Positions 19,282 through 30,241 of a DNA stretch of 64,000 nucleotides are shown here, piece after piece. Origin of the DNA: an uncultured bacterium (GTDB lineage Bacteria; Pseudomonadota; Gammaproteobacteria; Burkholderiales; Burkholderiaceae_C); the NCBI GenBank assembly GCA_903928495.1, contig CAIYQZ010000074.1:54687-118686 (forward strand), in the 5' to 3' direction. Within the stretch, counting starts at the first letter, position 1. Each line of letters begins with the position of its first letter. Position numbers and translations under genes: made by a program. Below the pieces are notes generated by a model. That model was not told the origin of the DNA, ran no database searches, and was given only the letters and a program-made list of their open reading frames with translations.

Positions 19282-19779
19282 TCAGGCTGGCTTTTCGCAC
19301 GTGCGTCCCGTTTTGGCCACCTTCAGGCAGCGGGGAAACGGGTAGTCGGCCGGACGGCCGGTGCGCACTGCCTCCACCATGTCGATGATCTGCTCGGCCG
19401 TGCGGGTGCCAAAAAAGTAGTCGTGCACCACGCCGTTCACCATCAGCGCCGCCTGGGGTGAACCAATGCGCCGGTTGCTGGCTTCGTCCAGCTGGTCTTT
19501 GTAGGGCACGACTTCGTCAGGCAGAAAGAGGGTGGGCGGCACGGCAGAGCCAATCACCTTGCGCACATAGCTGAAACGCATCTGTTTGAACTCGGGCGAG
19601 GCTTGCAGCTTGGGCAGTTCTTCTTTGCGCCAGCGCACGCAGGGCGGGCAGTCATCGCCGCCCATCCAGATAAAGTGGATGGACGGCGCGGCGGGTGTTT
19701 GGGCCTGCGCGGCGCCGGCCAAACCCACGCTCAGCACCGCGCAGGCCAGGGCAAAGGGTTTCAAAGGTGAGGTTTGCAT
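19282..19779 (-). CDS. periplasmic thioredoxin-fold protein with CPPC motif
   Basis: A 165-residue protein with a signal peptide (about 1-26, ending AQAQ). The mature part begins IHFIWMGGDDCPPCVRW, where CPPC sits where thioredoxin-like proteins carry the redox CxxC. A cis-Pro-like segment SPQAALMVNG and a final Cys pair (PRCLKV and RTCEKP) follow. It is likely a periplasmic thiol oxidoreductase or a thiol-based sensor. It starts 7 bases after the macB-like permease stop, so it is probably the last gene of that export operon. Confidence 0.65.
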   Translation of the reverse strand: MQTSPLKPFALACAVLSVGLAGAAQAQTPAAPSIHFIWMGGDDCPPCVRWRKEELPKLQASPEFKQMRFSYVRKVIGSAVPPTLFLPDEVVPYKDQLDEASNRRIGSPQAALMVNGVVHDYFFGTRTAEQIIDMVEAVRTGRPADYPFPRCLKVAKTGRTCEKPA

Positions 19780-19786
19780 GGGGGCT

Positions 19787-21018
<1,232 letters not shown>

Positions 21019-21022
<4 letters not shown>

Positions 21023-21750
21023 GCGGGCATGGCCCCCAAGGGAATGGGGGCGTGGGTCACGTCCACCAGCGGCGAGGTGGAGTCTTCCACCATCACGCCG
21101 TCGCGGAACACCAGCTTGCGCCGCGCCCAGGTGGCAATGTCGGGCTCGTGAGTCACCAGCACCACGGTCATGCCCTGCTGGTTGAGTTCGGTCAGCAGTT
21201 TCATGATGTCTTCGCTGGTGGTGGTGTCGAGTGCACCAGTGGGTTCGTCGGCCAATATGAGTGACGGCTGGTTGACCAGCGCGCGCGCAATGGCCACGCG
21301 CTGCTGCTGCCCGCCCGACAACTCCGACGGCGTGTGCCCTGCCCGCTCGCCCAGGCCCACGCGCTGCAAGGCGGCCAGCGCACGGGCACGGCGCTCGGGG
21401 CCCTTGATGCCGGCGTAGACCATGGGCAGTTCCACGTTCTCCAGCGCGCTGGTGCGTGGCAGCAGGTTGAACTGCTGGAACACAAACCCGATGCGCCGGT
21501 TGCGGATGCTGGCCAGCGCGTCGGGTGCCAGCCCGTCCACGGCCTCAGCGGCCAGGCGGTAGTGGCCCGATGTGGGCACGTCCAGGCAGCCCAAAATGTT
21601 CATGAGCGTGCTTTTGCCCGAGCCCGACGCCCCCATGATGGCCACGAACCCACCGGCCTCGATGTCCAGCGACACGCCGCGCAGCGCATGCACGGTCTGG
21701 TCGCCCATGGTGTAGGTCTTGGTCAGGTCGCGGGCTTCGATGAGGGCCAT
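21019..21750 (-). CDS. MacB-type ABC exporter ATP-binding protein
   Basis: A 243-residue ATPase with Walker [11 protein letters not shown]-loop [11 protein letters not shown], signature LSGGQQQR and Walker [13 protein letters not shown]. These match the LolD/MacB branch. The ATG at 21750 has GGAGA at a good distance upstream; a GTG at 21780, immediately after the adaptor stop, would add ten residues. The gene overlaps the permease gene by 4 bases. Confidence 0.9.
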
Positions 21751-21780
21751 GAGCTTGGGTCTCCGTGCGCTCTCAGCCAC

Positions 21781-23409
21781 TCAGAACGGGGGACGAGGGC
21801 CGCCCGTCGCAGGTTTGGGTGCCGCCGCAGTGGTGGGCAGGCCGGTGATGACGGTGGCGCCCTCGGTCAGCGCTTCAGCTTCGGGGCTGCCGGGGCGCAC
21901 CAGCAGTTCGGTGGCCGAGCCGTCGCTGATGCCCAGCCGCACGTCGTAAGCCTTGGGCTTGTTGTCGACCCCCAGCAAGTGGATGCGTCCGCGCGTGGTC
22001 TGTCGGCCTGCGCTCTCGGCCACCAGGGTGGCGTATTTGGTTTTTTGCTCGGGTGTGAGCACATCGCCGATGCGGGCGCGGATGTCGGCGGTGATGCGTT
22101 CGCGGGCCTTGGGGCGTTCGGCTTCGGGCACGTCGCGCAAAGCCATGAAGCGCGGCCGAGCCTCAGCGTAGATGGCGTCGACCTTTTCCGTTTGCGCGGT
22201 GTCCAGCTTCAGCTCGGCCACCAGTTTGTTGCGGAACTCGGTGGCGGGGTTGCTGCCGCCCGTCGGTGTCGCCGGTGCGGCTGGTGCAGGCGCGGCAGAT
22301 TCAGAACCTTTTTGGCTTCCAGCGCTTGCCTGGTCTGCCTGGGCAGCTACTTTTTCAGGCTCTACACCGGGCACACGCACGCGCAGGGCGGCGTTGGGCA
22401 CTTTCAGCACGTTGTCTCGCTGGTCGGTGACGATGCGCACGTTGGCCGTCATGCCGGGCAACAGGCGGCCGCTGCCATTTTGGAAGCCCACCACGGCGAT
22501 GTACGTCACCACGTTGGCCACGTTCTGGGCGGCCTTGCGCACCTGGCGCACCTCGCCCTCAAAGGTTTGGCCGGGGAACGCATCGACCGTGAAGCTGGCC
22601 TTTTGCCCGCTGCGGATGCGGCCCACATCGGCTTCGTCAATGCTGGCGTCCACCTGCATGTCAGACAGGTTCTGGGCAATCACAAACATCTCCGGTGCGG
22701 CCAGGCTGGCGGCCACGGTCTGGCCTTGCTCCACCGCGCGCTTGATGACGATGCCACCCACCGGCGACACGATGCGCGTGCGCCCCAAATCCACCTTGGC
22801 CTGCGCCACCAGCGCAGTGCGTTGGGCCACGGTGGCCTGCGCGGTTTTGATTTGTGCCTCGGTCACGCCCACCTGGGCCTGTGCACCTTTCAGCGCCTCT
22901 TCGGCGGTGGCCACGGCGGCCCGGGTGCGGTCGGCCTCGCTTTGGGCAATGAAGCCCTGGTCGATCAAGCGCAGGTTGCGCTCGTGGATGCGGCGGGCTT
23001 CGGCCAGATCGGTCTGTGCACGCGACACCGACGCACGCGCCACGGTGGCGTTGGCCTGTGCGGTCAGCACGTTGGCCTGTGCCGCGTCCAGGTCGGCCTC
23101 GGCCGAGCGCACGCGGTATTCATACGTGGCGGGGTCGATCTGCGCAATGAGCTGCCCAGCCTTGACCTCGCTGTTGAAGTCGGCAAACAACTCTTTGATC
23201 TGCCCTGAAATCTGCGAGCTGACCGATACCTGCGACACCGGATTGACGTTGCCCGAGGCCGACACCGTGGCCATCAGTGCGCCACGCTCCAGTTTGCCGG
23301 TGCGGTAAGTCGCCTCGCCACCTGTGCTGCGGCTGTTCCACCACCAGGCCCCGCCGCCTGCCACCAGCGCCAGCATCACGGCACCGGCCATCCAACTGCT
23401 TTTTTTCAT
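21781..23409 (-). CDS. MacA-type periplasmic adaptor with inserted Spy-like helical domain
   Basis: A 542-residue membrane-fusion protein with an N-terminal anchor (about 7-24), half-lipoyl and barrel segments (about 40-90 and 205-290), and a long coiled-coil hairpin (about 90-200). It is much longer than MacA (about 370). The excess lies between about 345 and 465: a dispersed-repeat-derived linker (351-368) and then a helical stretch with LKLDTAQTEKVDAIYAEAR and LTPEQKTKYATLV. The LTPEQ-type motif resembles Spy/CpxP periplasmic chaperones. It is first in the order adaptor, ATPase, permease, CPPC protein. Confidence 0.85.
   Translation of the reverse strand: MKKSSWMAGAVMLALVAGGGAWWWNSRSTGGEATYRTGKLERGALMATVSASGNVNPVSQVSVSSQISGQIKELFADFNSEVKAGQLIAQIDPATYEYRVRSAEADLDAAQANVLTAQANATVARASVSRAQTDLAEARRIHERNLRLIDQGFIAQSEADRTRAAVATAEEALKGAQAQVGVTEAQIKTAQATVAQRTALVAQAKVDLGRTRIVSPVGGIVIKRAVEQGQTVAASLAAPEMFVIAQNLSDMQVDASIDEADVGRIRSGQKASFTVDAFPGQTFEGEVRQVRKAAQNVANVVTYIAVVGFQNGSGRLLPGMTANVRIVTDQRDNVLKVPNAALRVRVPGVEPEKVAAQADQASAGSQKGSESAAPAPAAPATPTGGSNPATEFRNKLVAELKLDTAQTEKVDAIYAEARPRFMALRDVPEAERPKARERITADIRARIGDVLTPEQKTKYATLVAESAGRQTTRGRIHLLGVDNKPKAYDVRLGISDGSATELLVRPGSPEAEALTEGATVITGLPTTAAAPKPATGGPRPPF
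22305..22358 (+). repeat. dispersed repeat, copy 4 (inside macA-like gene)
   Basis: CCTTTTTGGCTTCCAGCGCTT, followed after 16 bases by GGCAGCTACTTTTTCAGG, lines up base for base over most of its length with the chemoreceptor copy. It is more GC-rich in the middle and is in frame. Confidence 0.65.
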
Positions 23410-23620
23410 GGGGCAAATTGTAGGCAGGGGGGTATGACAAACCTGTTTGACGGGGCTTTGGCACGGGTAAAGCTTTGCAAAGCCGGGGGTGGTCGCTGCG
23501 TTTGGCGACGCAAACCAGGCGTTTCACGCGCTGCTGGCGCAGGCCATCGCACAGGTGCTGCACCCAGGCGCAACGCAACACACACTGCCGTCCATCGCCC
23601 ACCCACGCCGCAGGTTTCCC

Positions 23621-24034
23621 ATGCAACTCACGCCCACCATCGCCATCCACATGACTGCCGCGCTGGGCGCCCTTGCGCTGGGCCCACTGGCCATCTGGGC
23701 ACGCCGCTCGGCCATCCAGCGCCCGATGCTGCACCGCGCTGCCGGTTATGCGTGGGTCACCTTGATGGTGATCAGCGCCGTGTCTGCCATGTTCATCCGC
23801 GACTTCCGGCTGCCCAATGTGTGGGGCTACACCCCCATCCACCTGCTGGTGCCGCTCACACTGGGCGGGCTGGTGATGGCGTTTGTGTTTCTGGCCCGGC
23901 GCAACATCGTCGGCCACCGCAAAGCCATGCAAAGCCTTTACTGGCAGGCCTGCGTGGGGGCGGGTGTGTTCACGCTGTTGCCCAGCCGTTACCTGGGCCA
24001 ACTGGTGTGGGGCCAATGGCTGGGGCTGGTGTGA
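23621..24034 (+). CDS. DUF2306-type membrane protein
   Basis: A 137-residue protein with about four hydrophobic helices, an internal HRAAGYAWV motif near 39 and GHRKAMQSLYW near 100, typical of DUF2306 membrane proteins. Some family members have been compared with haem-binding cytochrome-like proteins because of the conserved His residues, but the role is unknown. The ATG at 23621 gives MQLTPTIAIHM. It precedes the LytS/LytTR pair by 40 bases on the same strand and may be co-transcribed. Confidence 0.7.
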   Translation: MQLTPTIAIHMTAALGALALGPLAIWARRSAIQRPMLHRAAGYAWVTLMVISAVSAMFIRDFRLPNVWGYTPIHLLVPLTLGGLVMAFVFLARRNIVGHRKAMQSLYWQACVGAGVFTLLPSRYLGQLVWGQWLGLV

Positions 24035-24074
24035 CAGGCCTGCTGCCGCTCCGACACCTGCCTACACTTCAACC

Positions 24075-25187
24075 ATGACCGCGCCCACTGCCTCCCACAC
24101 ACCTGCCGATGCCGCTCACCCGCTGTGCAACCCGGTCACGTTGCTCAAGGGTGCGGCCATCACCGTGGTGGTCAACAGCGGCATTGCCCTGGCCCTGTGG
24201 TGGTCGGGCAATGGCACGCTGGATGAACAGATGGTGTACTCCCAGGCCATTGGCCTGACGATCTGGGCCCTGATGAACGCGGGGGCCCGCTGGCTGGCCA
24301 GGCCCGGTGACCCCGGTGGTTTCCCCCGGGGTTGGCGCGCAGCGGTGCTGATCCCATCGGTCATTGCCATCGGGGCGGCTGTGGGCACCACCGTGGGCAA
24401 CTGGTACGCAGGCAGGTCGGCGCTGCTGGTCGTCACCCACCCGCGCATGGCGTGGACGATGCTGGCCATCACCGCTGTGGTCGGCGGCGCCATGACGCTG
24501 TACTTTTACCTGGCTGGCAAAAGCAACTACCTGCAAACCGAGCTGGAGCGCACCCAGCGCCAGCAGGCAGAAGCGCAGTTGCGGCTGCTGGAGAGCCAGT
24601 TGGAGCCGCACATGCTCTTCAACACCCTGGCCAACCTGCACGTGCTCATCAGCCTGGACCCAGCCAAAGCCCAGACCATGCTGGACCACCTGATTGCCTA
24701 CCTGCGCAGCACCCTGATGGCCTCACGCGCCAGCACCCACCCACTGTCGCAAGAGTTCGAGCGGCTCAACGACTACCTGGCGCTGATGGCCATCCGCATG
24801 GGCCCGCGCCTGCAGGTGACGCTGGACCTGCCCCAGGCCCTGAGCGCCCTGCCCGTGCCACCGCTGCTGCTGCAGCCTCTGGTGGAAAACGCCATCTCGC
24901 ACGGGCTGGAGCCACAGGTGGAGGGCGGCCACATCACCGTTCGGGCCTGGACCGATGGCCACGGCCATGTGTTGCACCTGCAGGTGACCGACACCGGCGC
25001 GGGTCTGGGCACGTCAATCCCCAACGCAACGGCCACGGCGCAGGGCACCGGCTTTGGCCTCACGCAGGTGCGCGAACGCCTGGCCACCGCCTATGGCCCC
25101 CAGGGCACACTCAGTGTGATAGCAAACAACCCAACAGGCACAAGCGCTACGGTGCAAATTCCATTGAAAACGCCCCAACCGTCATGA
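24075..25187 (+). CDS. LytS-type membrane histidine kinase
   Basis: A 370-residue sensor kinase with about four transmembrane helices in the first 155 residues, a short coiled coil (RTQRQQAEAQLRLLE), the His_kinase-family H box LEPHMLFNTLANL (His about 179), and a HATPase domain with LVENAISHG and GTGFGLTQVRERL. The ligand is unknown; there is no large periplasmic domain. The last 25 residues (IANNPTGTSATVQIP) are encoded by a dispersed-repeat copy. The stop overlaps the start of the LytTR regulator (ATGA), so the two form a two-component system. Confidence 0.88.
   Translation: MTAPTASHTPADAAHPLCNPVTLLKGAAITVVVNSGIALALWWSGNGTLDEQMVYSQAIGLTIWALMNAGARWLARPGDPGGFPRGWRAAVLIPSVIAIGAAVGTTVGNWYAGRSALLVVTHPRMAWTMLAITAVVGGAMTLYFYLAGKSNYLQTELERTQRQQAEAQLRLLESQLEPHMLFNTLANLHVLISLDPAKAQTMLDHLIAYLRSTLMASRASTHPLSQEFERLNDYLALMAIRMGPRLQVTLDLPQALSALPVPPLLLQPLVENAISHGLEPQVEGGHITVRAWTDGHGHVLHLQVTDTGAGLGTSIPNATATAQGTGFGLTQVRERLATAYGPQGTLSVIANNPTGTSATVQIPLKTPQPS
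25117..25170 (-). repeat. dispersed repeat, copy 5 (3' end of lytS-like gene)
   Basis: GATAGCAAACAACCCAACAG, then ACAAGCGCTACGGTGCAAATTC, aligns with the reverse orientation of the chemoreceptor copy (AATAGCTGCAAAACCAATA, then AAAAGCGGTGGAGGCCAA). It is in frame. Confidence 0.6.
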
Positions 25188-26035
25188 CCGCCACCGCCCT
25201 GATTGCCGAAGACGAACCCCTGTTGGCCGCCGCGCTGCAGGCTGAACTGGCCGCCGTGTGGCCCACGCTCAGCATGCTGGCCACCGTGGGCGACGGCCTG
25301 AGTGCGGTGACCCGGACGCTGGAGCTGCTGCCAGACGTGGTGTTCTTCGACATCCGCATGCCCGGCCAAACGGGGCTGGACGCCGCCGCCGAACTGGCCG
25401 ACGCCTGGCCCGCCAACGGCCCCAAGCCCTTTCCCGCGCTGGTGTTTGTGACCGCTTACGACCAGTACGCAGTGGCCGCCTTCGATGCGCAGGCTGTGGA
25501 CTACGTGCTCAAGCCCGTGCAGCGCGAGCGCTTGAGGAAAACAGTGCACAAAGTGCAACTGGCGCTGGACGCCCGGCCACAGACCGCTGCGGCGTCGGAT
25601 TCCCCGCATGTGCCCGGTGCACAGCAATTGGCCCAGTTGGCTGCGCTGCTGGCCCAGGCGCAGACCTTGCCCGCAGCACCGGCTGTGCCCAGGCTCACCG
25701 TCATACAGGCCAGCGTCAGCAACGCCCAGGGCGCAGCGCTGGTGATGGTGCCCGTGGAGCAGGTTCTGTACTTTGAGGCAGCCGACAAATACCTGCGCGT
25801 GATCACGCCCGAACGGGAGTTGCTGATCCGCACTCCCCTCAAAGAACTGCTGCCGCAGTTGGATGGCCAGCGTTTCTGGCAAATCCACCGGGGCACCGTG
25901 GTGCGGGCCGACGCCATCGCCAGCGCCACCCGCGACGAGGCGGGCAAGCTCTGGCTGCAACTGCAGCACCAGCACCAGCGCCCCGAACGCCTGGCGGTCA
26001 GCCGGTTGTACGGGCACTTGTTCAAGGCGATGTAA
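25184..26035 (+). CDS. LytTR-family response regulator
   Basis: A 283-residue regulator. The receiver domain (about 1-125) contains AEDEP, the phospho-acceptor in VVFFDIRMPG (Asp about 56) and the Lys in VDYVLKPV. A Gln/Ala-rich linker leads to a C-terminal LytTR DNA-binding domain (about 180-283) with VLYFEAADKYLRV and FWQIHRGTVV. It is translationally coupled to the kinase gene. LytTR regulators typically control cell-envelope, pilus or secreted functions; the target here is not evident, although the DUF2306 gene upstream is a candidate. Confidence 0.9.
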   Translation: MTATALIAEDEPLLAAALQAELAAVWPTLSMLATVGDGLSAVTRTLELLPDVVFFDIRMPGQTGLDAAAELADAWPANGPKPFPALVFVTAYDQYAVAAFDAQAVDYVLKPVQRERLRKTVHKVQLALDARPQTAAASDSPHVPGAQQLAQLAALLAQAQTLPAAPAVPRLTVIQASVSNAQGAALVMVPVEQVLYFEAADKYLRVITPERELLIRTPLKELLPQLDGQRFWQIHRGTVVRADAIASATRDEAGKLWLQLQHQHQRPERLAVSRLYGHLFKAM

Positions 26036-26133
26036 CAAGGCCACCGCCCACCCTGTTCACCGCCCTGCATTGGTGCCACAGAGACCCTCAGAAGGTGATC
26101 TGTTGCGCTGACGACATACAACTCGCACCACCT

Positions 26134-26168
26134 TAGGGCACGCCCTAGACATCGCTGGACAGGCGATG
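26134..26168. promoter_or_regulatory. two tandem palindromes upstream of chemoreceptor gene
   Basis: TAGGGC-AC-GCCCTA at 26134-26147 is followed by a CATCGC/GCGATG stem (26150-26155 with 26163-26168). They lie 105-140 bases before the chemoreceptor start and after the lytTR stop. They could be operators or a transcript 3' hairpin; no T-run follows. Confidence 0.3.
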
Positions 26169-26272
26169 CGCGAGCGATAGCATGGGTCATGGTGGCGTCA
26201 TGAAATTGCCACAAACCAGCCGTGGGGCCGCTCCTGCACAGATGTCCTCCCGGCCAGCCTCAAGGAGACAAC

Positions 26273-27820
26273 ATGCGTTTGAAAGTGAAACTCCCGCTGG
26301 CCTTTGCTGCTGTGCTCGGTGGGATGATGGTGGCCGCCGTGGTCGGCCTGAGCAATGTCAAGTCCGCACTCGACGTGTTTGCCGAGGGCGAGGTGCAAAC
26401 CTACCTGCACATGGAAAAGGCCACACTGCAGATCCAAAGTCAATTCAAGACTCAGGTGCAGGAGTGGAAGAACACCCTGCTGCGGGGCCAAAAGCCCGAC
26501 CAGCTTGAGCGCTACTGGACGGCATTTCAAAAACACGAAAAGCAAGTTGCCCAGGCAGCCAACGACCTTCAGCAACAGTTGCAGAAGGTCCAGGCCGACC
26601 CTGCACTTCAGGCCAACGCACAGGCCTTTGCAGCGGCACACCAAAAAATGGCCGACGGGTATCGAAAAGGGTTCGAGGCGTTCAAAGCCTCAGACTTCAA
26701 TCACCAGGCGGGCGACAACGCCGTCAAAGGCATGGACCGCGACCCCTCCAAGCTGCTGGATGAGTTGGTCGAGGGCATCTCCAAGGCGGCAGACAGTGTT
26801 GAACTGGCCGCCACCGAGCGGGCGCAGCGCGCGTTCATGGTGAGCGTGGCGTCCATGTTGCTGTGCTCCGTGGTGGGCTTGGCAGTGGCCGTGTGGATCA
26901 GCCGCAGCACCGTGCAACCGCTGGACGCAGCCGTGGCCTTTGCAAACCGCGTGGCCCGGGGCGACCTGACATCGGTGGTGGAGGCCTCTGGGTCCGACGA
27001 AGTGGCCCACTTGCGTCATGCCCTGCGCGACATGCAGGGCGCGTTGTCAGGCATCGTGAGCCAGGTGCGCCAGAACGCCGACCAACTGGCCATCGCCAGC
27101 CAACAAATCGCCATGGGCAACCTGGACCTGAGCCAGCGCACCGAAGAACAGGCCAGTGCCCTGCAAGAGCAGGCCGCCTCCATGGACCAGTTGGGTGCGG
27201 CCGTTTACCACAATGCCGAAAACGCCAATCAGGCCAGCCACATGGCCGCCAAAGCCAGTGAGGTGGCGGCCAGAGGGGGGCAGGCGGTTTCGGACGTGGT
27301 CTCCACCATGCGCGACATATCAGACAGCTCGCGCCAGATTGGCGACATCATTGGTGTGATCGACAGCATCGCCTTCCAGACCAACATCCTGGCGCTGAAC
27401 GCGGCAGTGGAAGCGGCGCGTGCCGGCGAAGCCGGGCGGGGGTTTGCTGTGGTGGCATCCGAGGTGCGCAGCCTGGCCGGCCGCTCGGCCAGCGCAGCCC
27501 AGGAAATCAAGACCCTCATCGGCAAAAGCCTGGAACGTGTGGAAGCCGGCAGCAAACAGGTGGACATAGCCGGCAACACCATGAGCGAGGTGGTCACCGC
27601 CATCGAACAGGTGACCAGCATCGTTCACAGCATCGACACCGCCAGCGGCGAACAAAGCGCGGGAGTGTCGCAGGTGGGCCAAGCCATCACCCAGCTGGAC
27701 CAGACCACCCAGCAAAACGCCGCCCTGGTGGAGGAAATGGCCGCTGCCGCCGACAAGCTCAAATCCCAGGCCCAGGAGCTGGTGCAGGCGGTGTCGGTGT
27801 TCAAGGTGGCCAACGGCTGA
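26273..27820 (+). CDS. methyl-accepting chemotaxis protein (no CheR docking tail)
   Basis: A 515-residue chemoreceptor: a first transmembrane helix (about 6-28), a periplasmic four-helix-type sensor (about 30-185), a second helix (about 187-208), a HAMP domain, and a signalling hairpin with the tip sequence [27 protein letters not shown]. The C-terminus ends VFKVANG without the xWxxF pentapeptide. The ATG at 26273 has CAAGGAGAC just upstream. It should couple ligand sensing to CheA/CheW, neither of which is encoded here. Confidence 0.93.
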   Translation: MRLKVKLPLAFAAVLGGMMVAAVVGLSNVKSALDVFAEGEVQTYLHMEKATLQIQSQFKTQVQEWKNTLLRGQKPDQLERYWTAFQKHEKQVAQAANDLQQQLQKVQADPALQANAQAFAAAHQKMADGYRKGFEAFKASDFNHQAGDNAVKGMDRDPSKLLDELVEGISKAADSVELAATERAQRAFMVSVASMLLCSVVGLAVAVWISRSTVQPLDAAVAFANRVARGDLTSVVEASGSDEVAHLRHALRDMQGALSGIVSQVRQNADQLAIASQQIAMGNLDLSQRTEEQASALQEQAASMDQLGAAVYHNAENANQASHMAAKASEVAARGGQAVSDVVSTMRDISDSSRQIGDIIGVIDSIAFQTNILALNAAVEAARAGEAGRGFAVVASEVRSLAGRSASAAQEIKTLIGKSLERVEAGSKQVDIAGNTMSEVVTAIEQVTSIVHSIDTASGEQSAGVSQVGQAITQLDQTTQQNAALVEEMAAAADKLKSQAQELVQAVSVFKVANG

Positions 27821-27843
27821 AGCCACCGAAAGGCCCGGACACT

Positions 27844-27860
27844 CGGCTGGCTGCCAGCCG
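27844..27860. terminator. palindromic hairpin after chemoreceptor gene, no U-tract
   Basis: CGGCTGGC (27844-27851) and GCCAGCCG (27853-27860) are perfect reverse complements around one base; as RNA a 6-bp stem with a 5-base loop is likely. Only CCTT follows, so this is not a classic intrinsic terminator. Confidence 0.4.
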
Positions 27861-27942
27861 CCTTGACACAACGCAAAGACACACCCGTTGAAAGGTATAA
27901 CCTGCACATTGCAGGGGGTCACCTGCAGCAGGGAGTGTCGAT

Positions 27943-30240
27943 TTGAGCCAGTTTGATTCCGCAGCCAATCCGGAAGGTTGGGAGCCTGCGTCGCCCGAGT
28001 TCATGCGCATGACGTTGCTCACCCTGCTAGTGGGCTCGTTGGTGTATGCCGTGGCCATCCGCTGGATCGTGCCCGACCAGCCCATGCGCACGCTGGCTCC
28101 CTTCGGCAGCGCAGTGCTGTCCCTGGTGGGCTGGCGGGTGCTGGCCACCCACGGTGTGTGGCAGAGCAAGCGGGTGCTGGGCCTGGGCGGGCTGGTGCTG
28201 GCGGGCCTGATCTGCGTGTTCAATGGTGGCGTGCTGGCACCCGTGGTGATGGGGGTGCCCGTGCTGCTGGTGATGATGGGCTGGCTGTTCAGCCAGCGTG
28301 CCGTTCTGTGGGCGTCAGCCCTGACCGTGCTGGCCATCTGGTCACTGGTGGCCGGGGCAGCGCTGTCGTGGCTGCCCGAGGCGCCTCACACCACACCGGC
28401 CATGTACGGCCTGATTCAAACCCTGATGGTGGTGCTGACCACCCACATGACGCTGTTCATGGTGACCAGCTACCGCAACCGACTGAATGAAATTGGCAAG
28501 GCCGCTGACGAACTGAGTGCACGCGGCATCGAGCTGGAAGCCAGCAAACGGCGACTGCAAACCATGATCGATGTGTCGGGCACGGTGTTCTGGGAATACG
28601 ACATTGCCACCGACTCCCTCAGCTATGACCTCAGCGGCCTGACTGCCCTCGGGCTGGACACATCGCAACCACCCACCAATGTGCGCAGCTGGCTGGCGCT
28701 GGTGCACCCGGACGACAAGCACCGCTTTCTGGGACTGACGCTGGGCACGGTCAGCACCGCCCTGCCCGCGCTGGACCACGACTACCGCGTTCGGGGCGCG
28801 GGGGGTGAATGGGTGTGGGTGCACACGCGCGGCGCAATCATCCGCACCGACGCAACGGGCCAGCCGAAGGTACTGGGCGGCGGCATTGTCAACATCCAGG
28901 CGCGCAAGCAGGCCGAAGTCGCACTGCAGGCCAGCGAGCAAACCTCGCAGCTCCTGGCGCAAATGCTGCGCTCGCTGTGCGACAACGTTCCCGACATGAT
29001 CTGGGCCAAAGACCTGAACCACCGCTATGTGTTTGCCAACAAGGCCATGTGCGAACAACTGCTGATGGCGCAGGACCCCAACGAACCGGTGGGCAAAGAC
29101 GACCTGTATTTCGCCCGGCGCCAGCGCGCCCAAAACCCCGACAACCCGCATTGGCACACCTTTGGCGAGTTGTGCCAGGACTCGGACACCGTCACCCTGA
29201 ACCAGGGCAGCGCCGCCCAGTTTGAAGAATCGGGCAATGTTCAAGGGCAGTGGCTGGTGCTCGACGTGCGCAAGGCCCCGTTCGTCAACGAGGCGGGCCA
29301 GACCGTGGGTGTGGTGGGCACCGGACGCAACGTGACCGAGGAGAAGGCCGCCAACGACAGGCTGCGGCTGGCCTCACTGGTGCTGGAGCACAGCAGCGAG
29401 GCGCTGATGATCACTGACGAGCACAACACAGTGATCGAAGTCAACCCGGCCTTCACCAGCCTCACTGGCTACAGCCGGGCTGAAATCTTGGGACAAAAGC
29501 CTTCGGTGCTGCGCTCGGGGCAGCAAAACGCCGACTTTTACCGCCGCATGTGGGAGGCCTTGAAGACCGACGGCAACTGGCAGGGCGAAATCTGGAACCG
29601 CCGCAAAGACGGTGCCGTGTTTGTGGAGTGGCTGTCCATCAACACCCTGTACGACCCCGACGGCCAGCCCCATCGGCGTGTGGCGTTGTTCTCCGATGTG
29701 ACCGAAAAGAAAAAGAAAGAAGAGATGTTGTGGCAGCAGGCCAACTTCGACCTGCTCACCCTGCTGCCCAACCGGCGTATGTTCCAGGACAGGCTGGGCG
29801 TGGAGCTGAAAAAGCTCCACCGCTCTGGCAACAAGTTGGCCGTGTTTTTCATGGACCTTGACCACTTCAAGGAGGTGAACGACACCCTGGGCCACAACCT
29901 GGGCGACCAGTTGCTGATGCAGGTGGCCAAACGCATCCTGGGCTGCGTGCGCGACTCGGACACCGTGGCGCGCCTGGGGGGCGACGAGTTCACAGTCATC
30001 CTCACCGACATCGACAACCCCGCCAGCGCCGAGCGTGTGGCCCAGGCCGTGGTGTCAGCGCTGGTGAAGCCTTTTGACCTGGATGGCGATGCGGTTCAGG
30101 TGTCGGTCAGCGTGGGCATTGCCATCAGCCCCGACCACTCCAGCGAGCCCGCCGCGTTGCTGCAGCTGGCAGACCAGGCCATGTACCTGGCCAAGCGCGA
30201 GGGCCGCAACGGCTACCGCTTCAGCCAGGCGCACACCTGA
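27943..30240 (+). CDS. membrane-bound PAS-GGDEF diguanylate cyclase
   Basis: A 765-residue protein with five or six N-terminal helices (about 20-175), a coiled coil, three PAS regions (about 200-325, 340-470 and 475-590), and a GGDEF domain (about 600-765). The active-site motif is intact as GGDEF (about 678), and RDSD five residues before it is a complete inhibitory I-site, so feedback-inhibited synthesis of cyclic di-GMP is expected. There is no EAL domain. The start is a TTG at 27943, preceded by AGGGAG with 8-base spacing; no ATG or GTG fits. It ends 1 base before the convergent RIO-kinase stop. Confidence 0.9.
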   Translation: MSQFDSAANPEGWEPASPEFMRMTLLTLLVGSLVYAVAIRWIVPDQPMRTLAPFGSAVLSLVGWRVLATHGVWQSKRVLGLGGLVLAGLICVFNGGVLAPVVMGVPVLLVMMGWLFSQRAVLWASALTVLAIWSLVAGAALSWLPEAPHTTPAMYGLIQTLMVVLTTHMTLFMVTSYRNRLNEIGKAADELSARGIELEASKRRLQTMIDVSGTVFWEYDIATDSLSYDLSGLTALGLDTSQPPTNVRSWLALVHPDDKHRFLGLTLGTVSTALPALDHDYRVRGAGGEWVWVHTRGAIIRTDATGQPKVLGGGIVNIQARKQAEVALQASEQTSQLLAQMLRSLCDNVPDMIWAKDLNHRYVFANKAMCEQLLMAQDPNEPVGKDDLYFARRQRAQNPDNPHWHTFGELCQDSDTVTLNQGSAAQFEESGNVQGQWLVLDVRKAPFVNEAGQTVGVVGTGRNVTEEKAANDRLRLASLVLEHSSEALMITDEHNTVIEVNPAFTSLTGYSRAEILGQKPSVLRSGQQNADFYRRMWEALKTDGNWQGEIWNRRKDGAVFVEWLSINTLYDPDGQPHRRVALFSDVTEKKKKEEMLWQQANFDLLTLLPNRRMFQDRLGVELKKLHRSGNKLAVFFMDLDHFKEVNDTLGHNLGDQLLMQVAKRILGCVRDSDTVARLGGDEFTVILTDIDNPASAERVAQAVVSALVKPFDLDGDAVQVSVSVGIAISPDHSSEPAALLQLADQAMYLAKREGRNGYRFSQAHT

Positions 30241-30241
30241 C

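Noticed and set aside
21334..23208. Long plus-strand open frame opposite the MacA-type adaptor
   Set aside because: Shadow frame rich in Gly, His and Arg with no recognisable motif; the minus-strand gene has clear domains.
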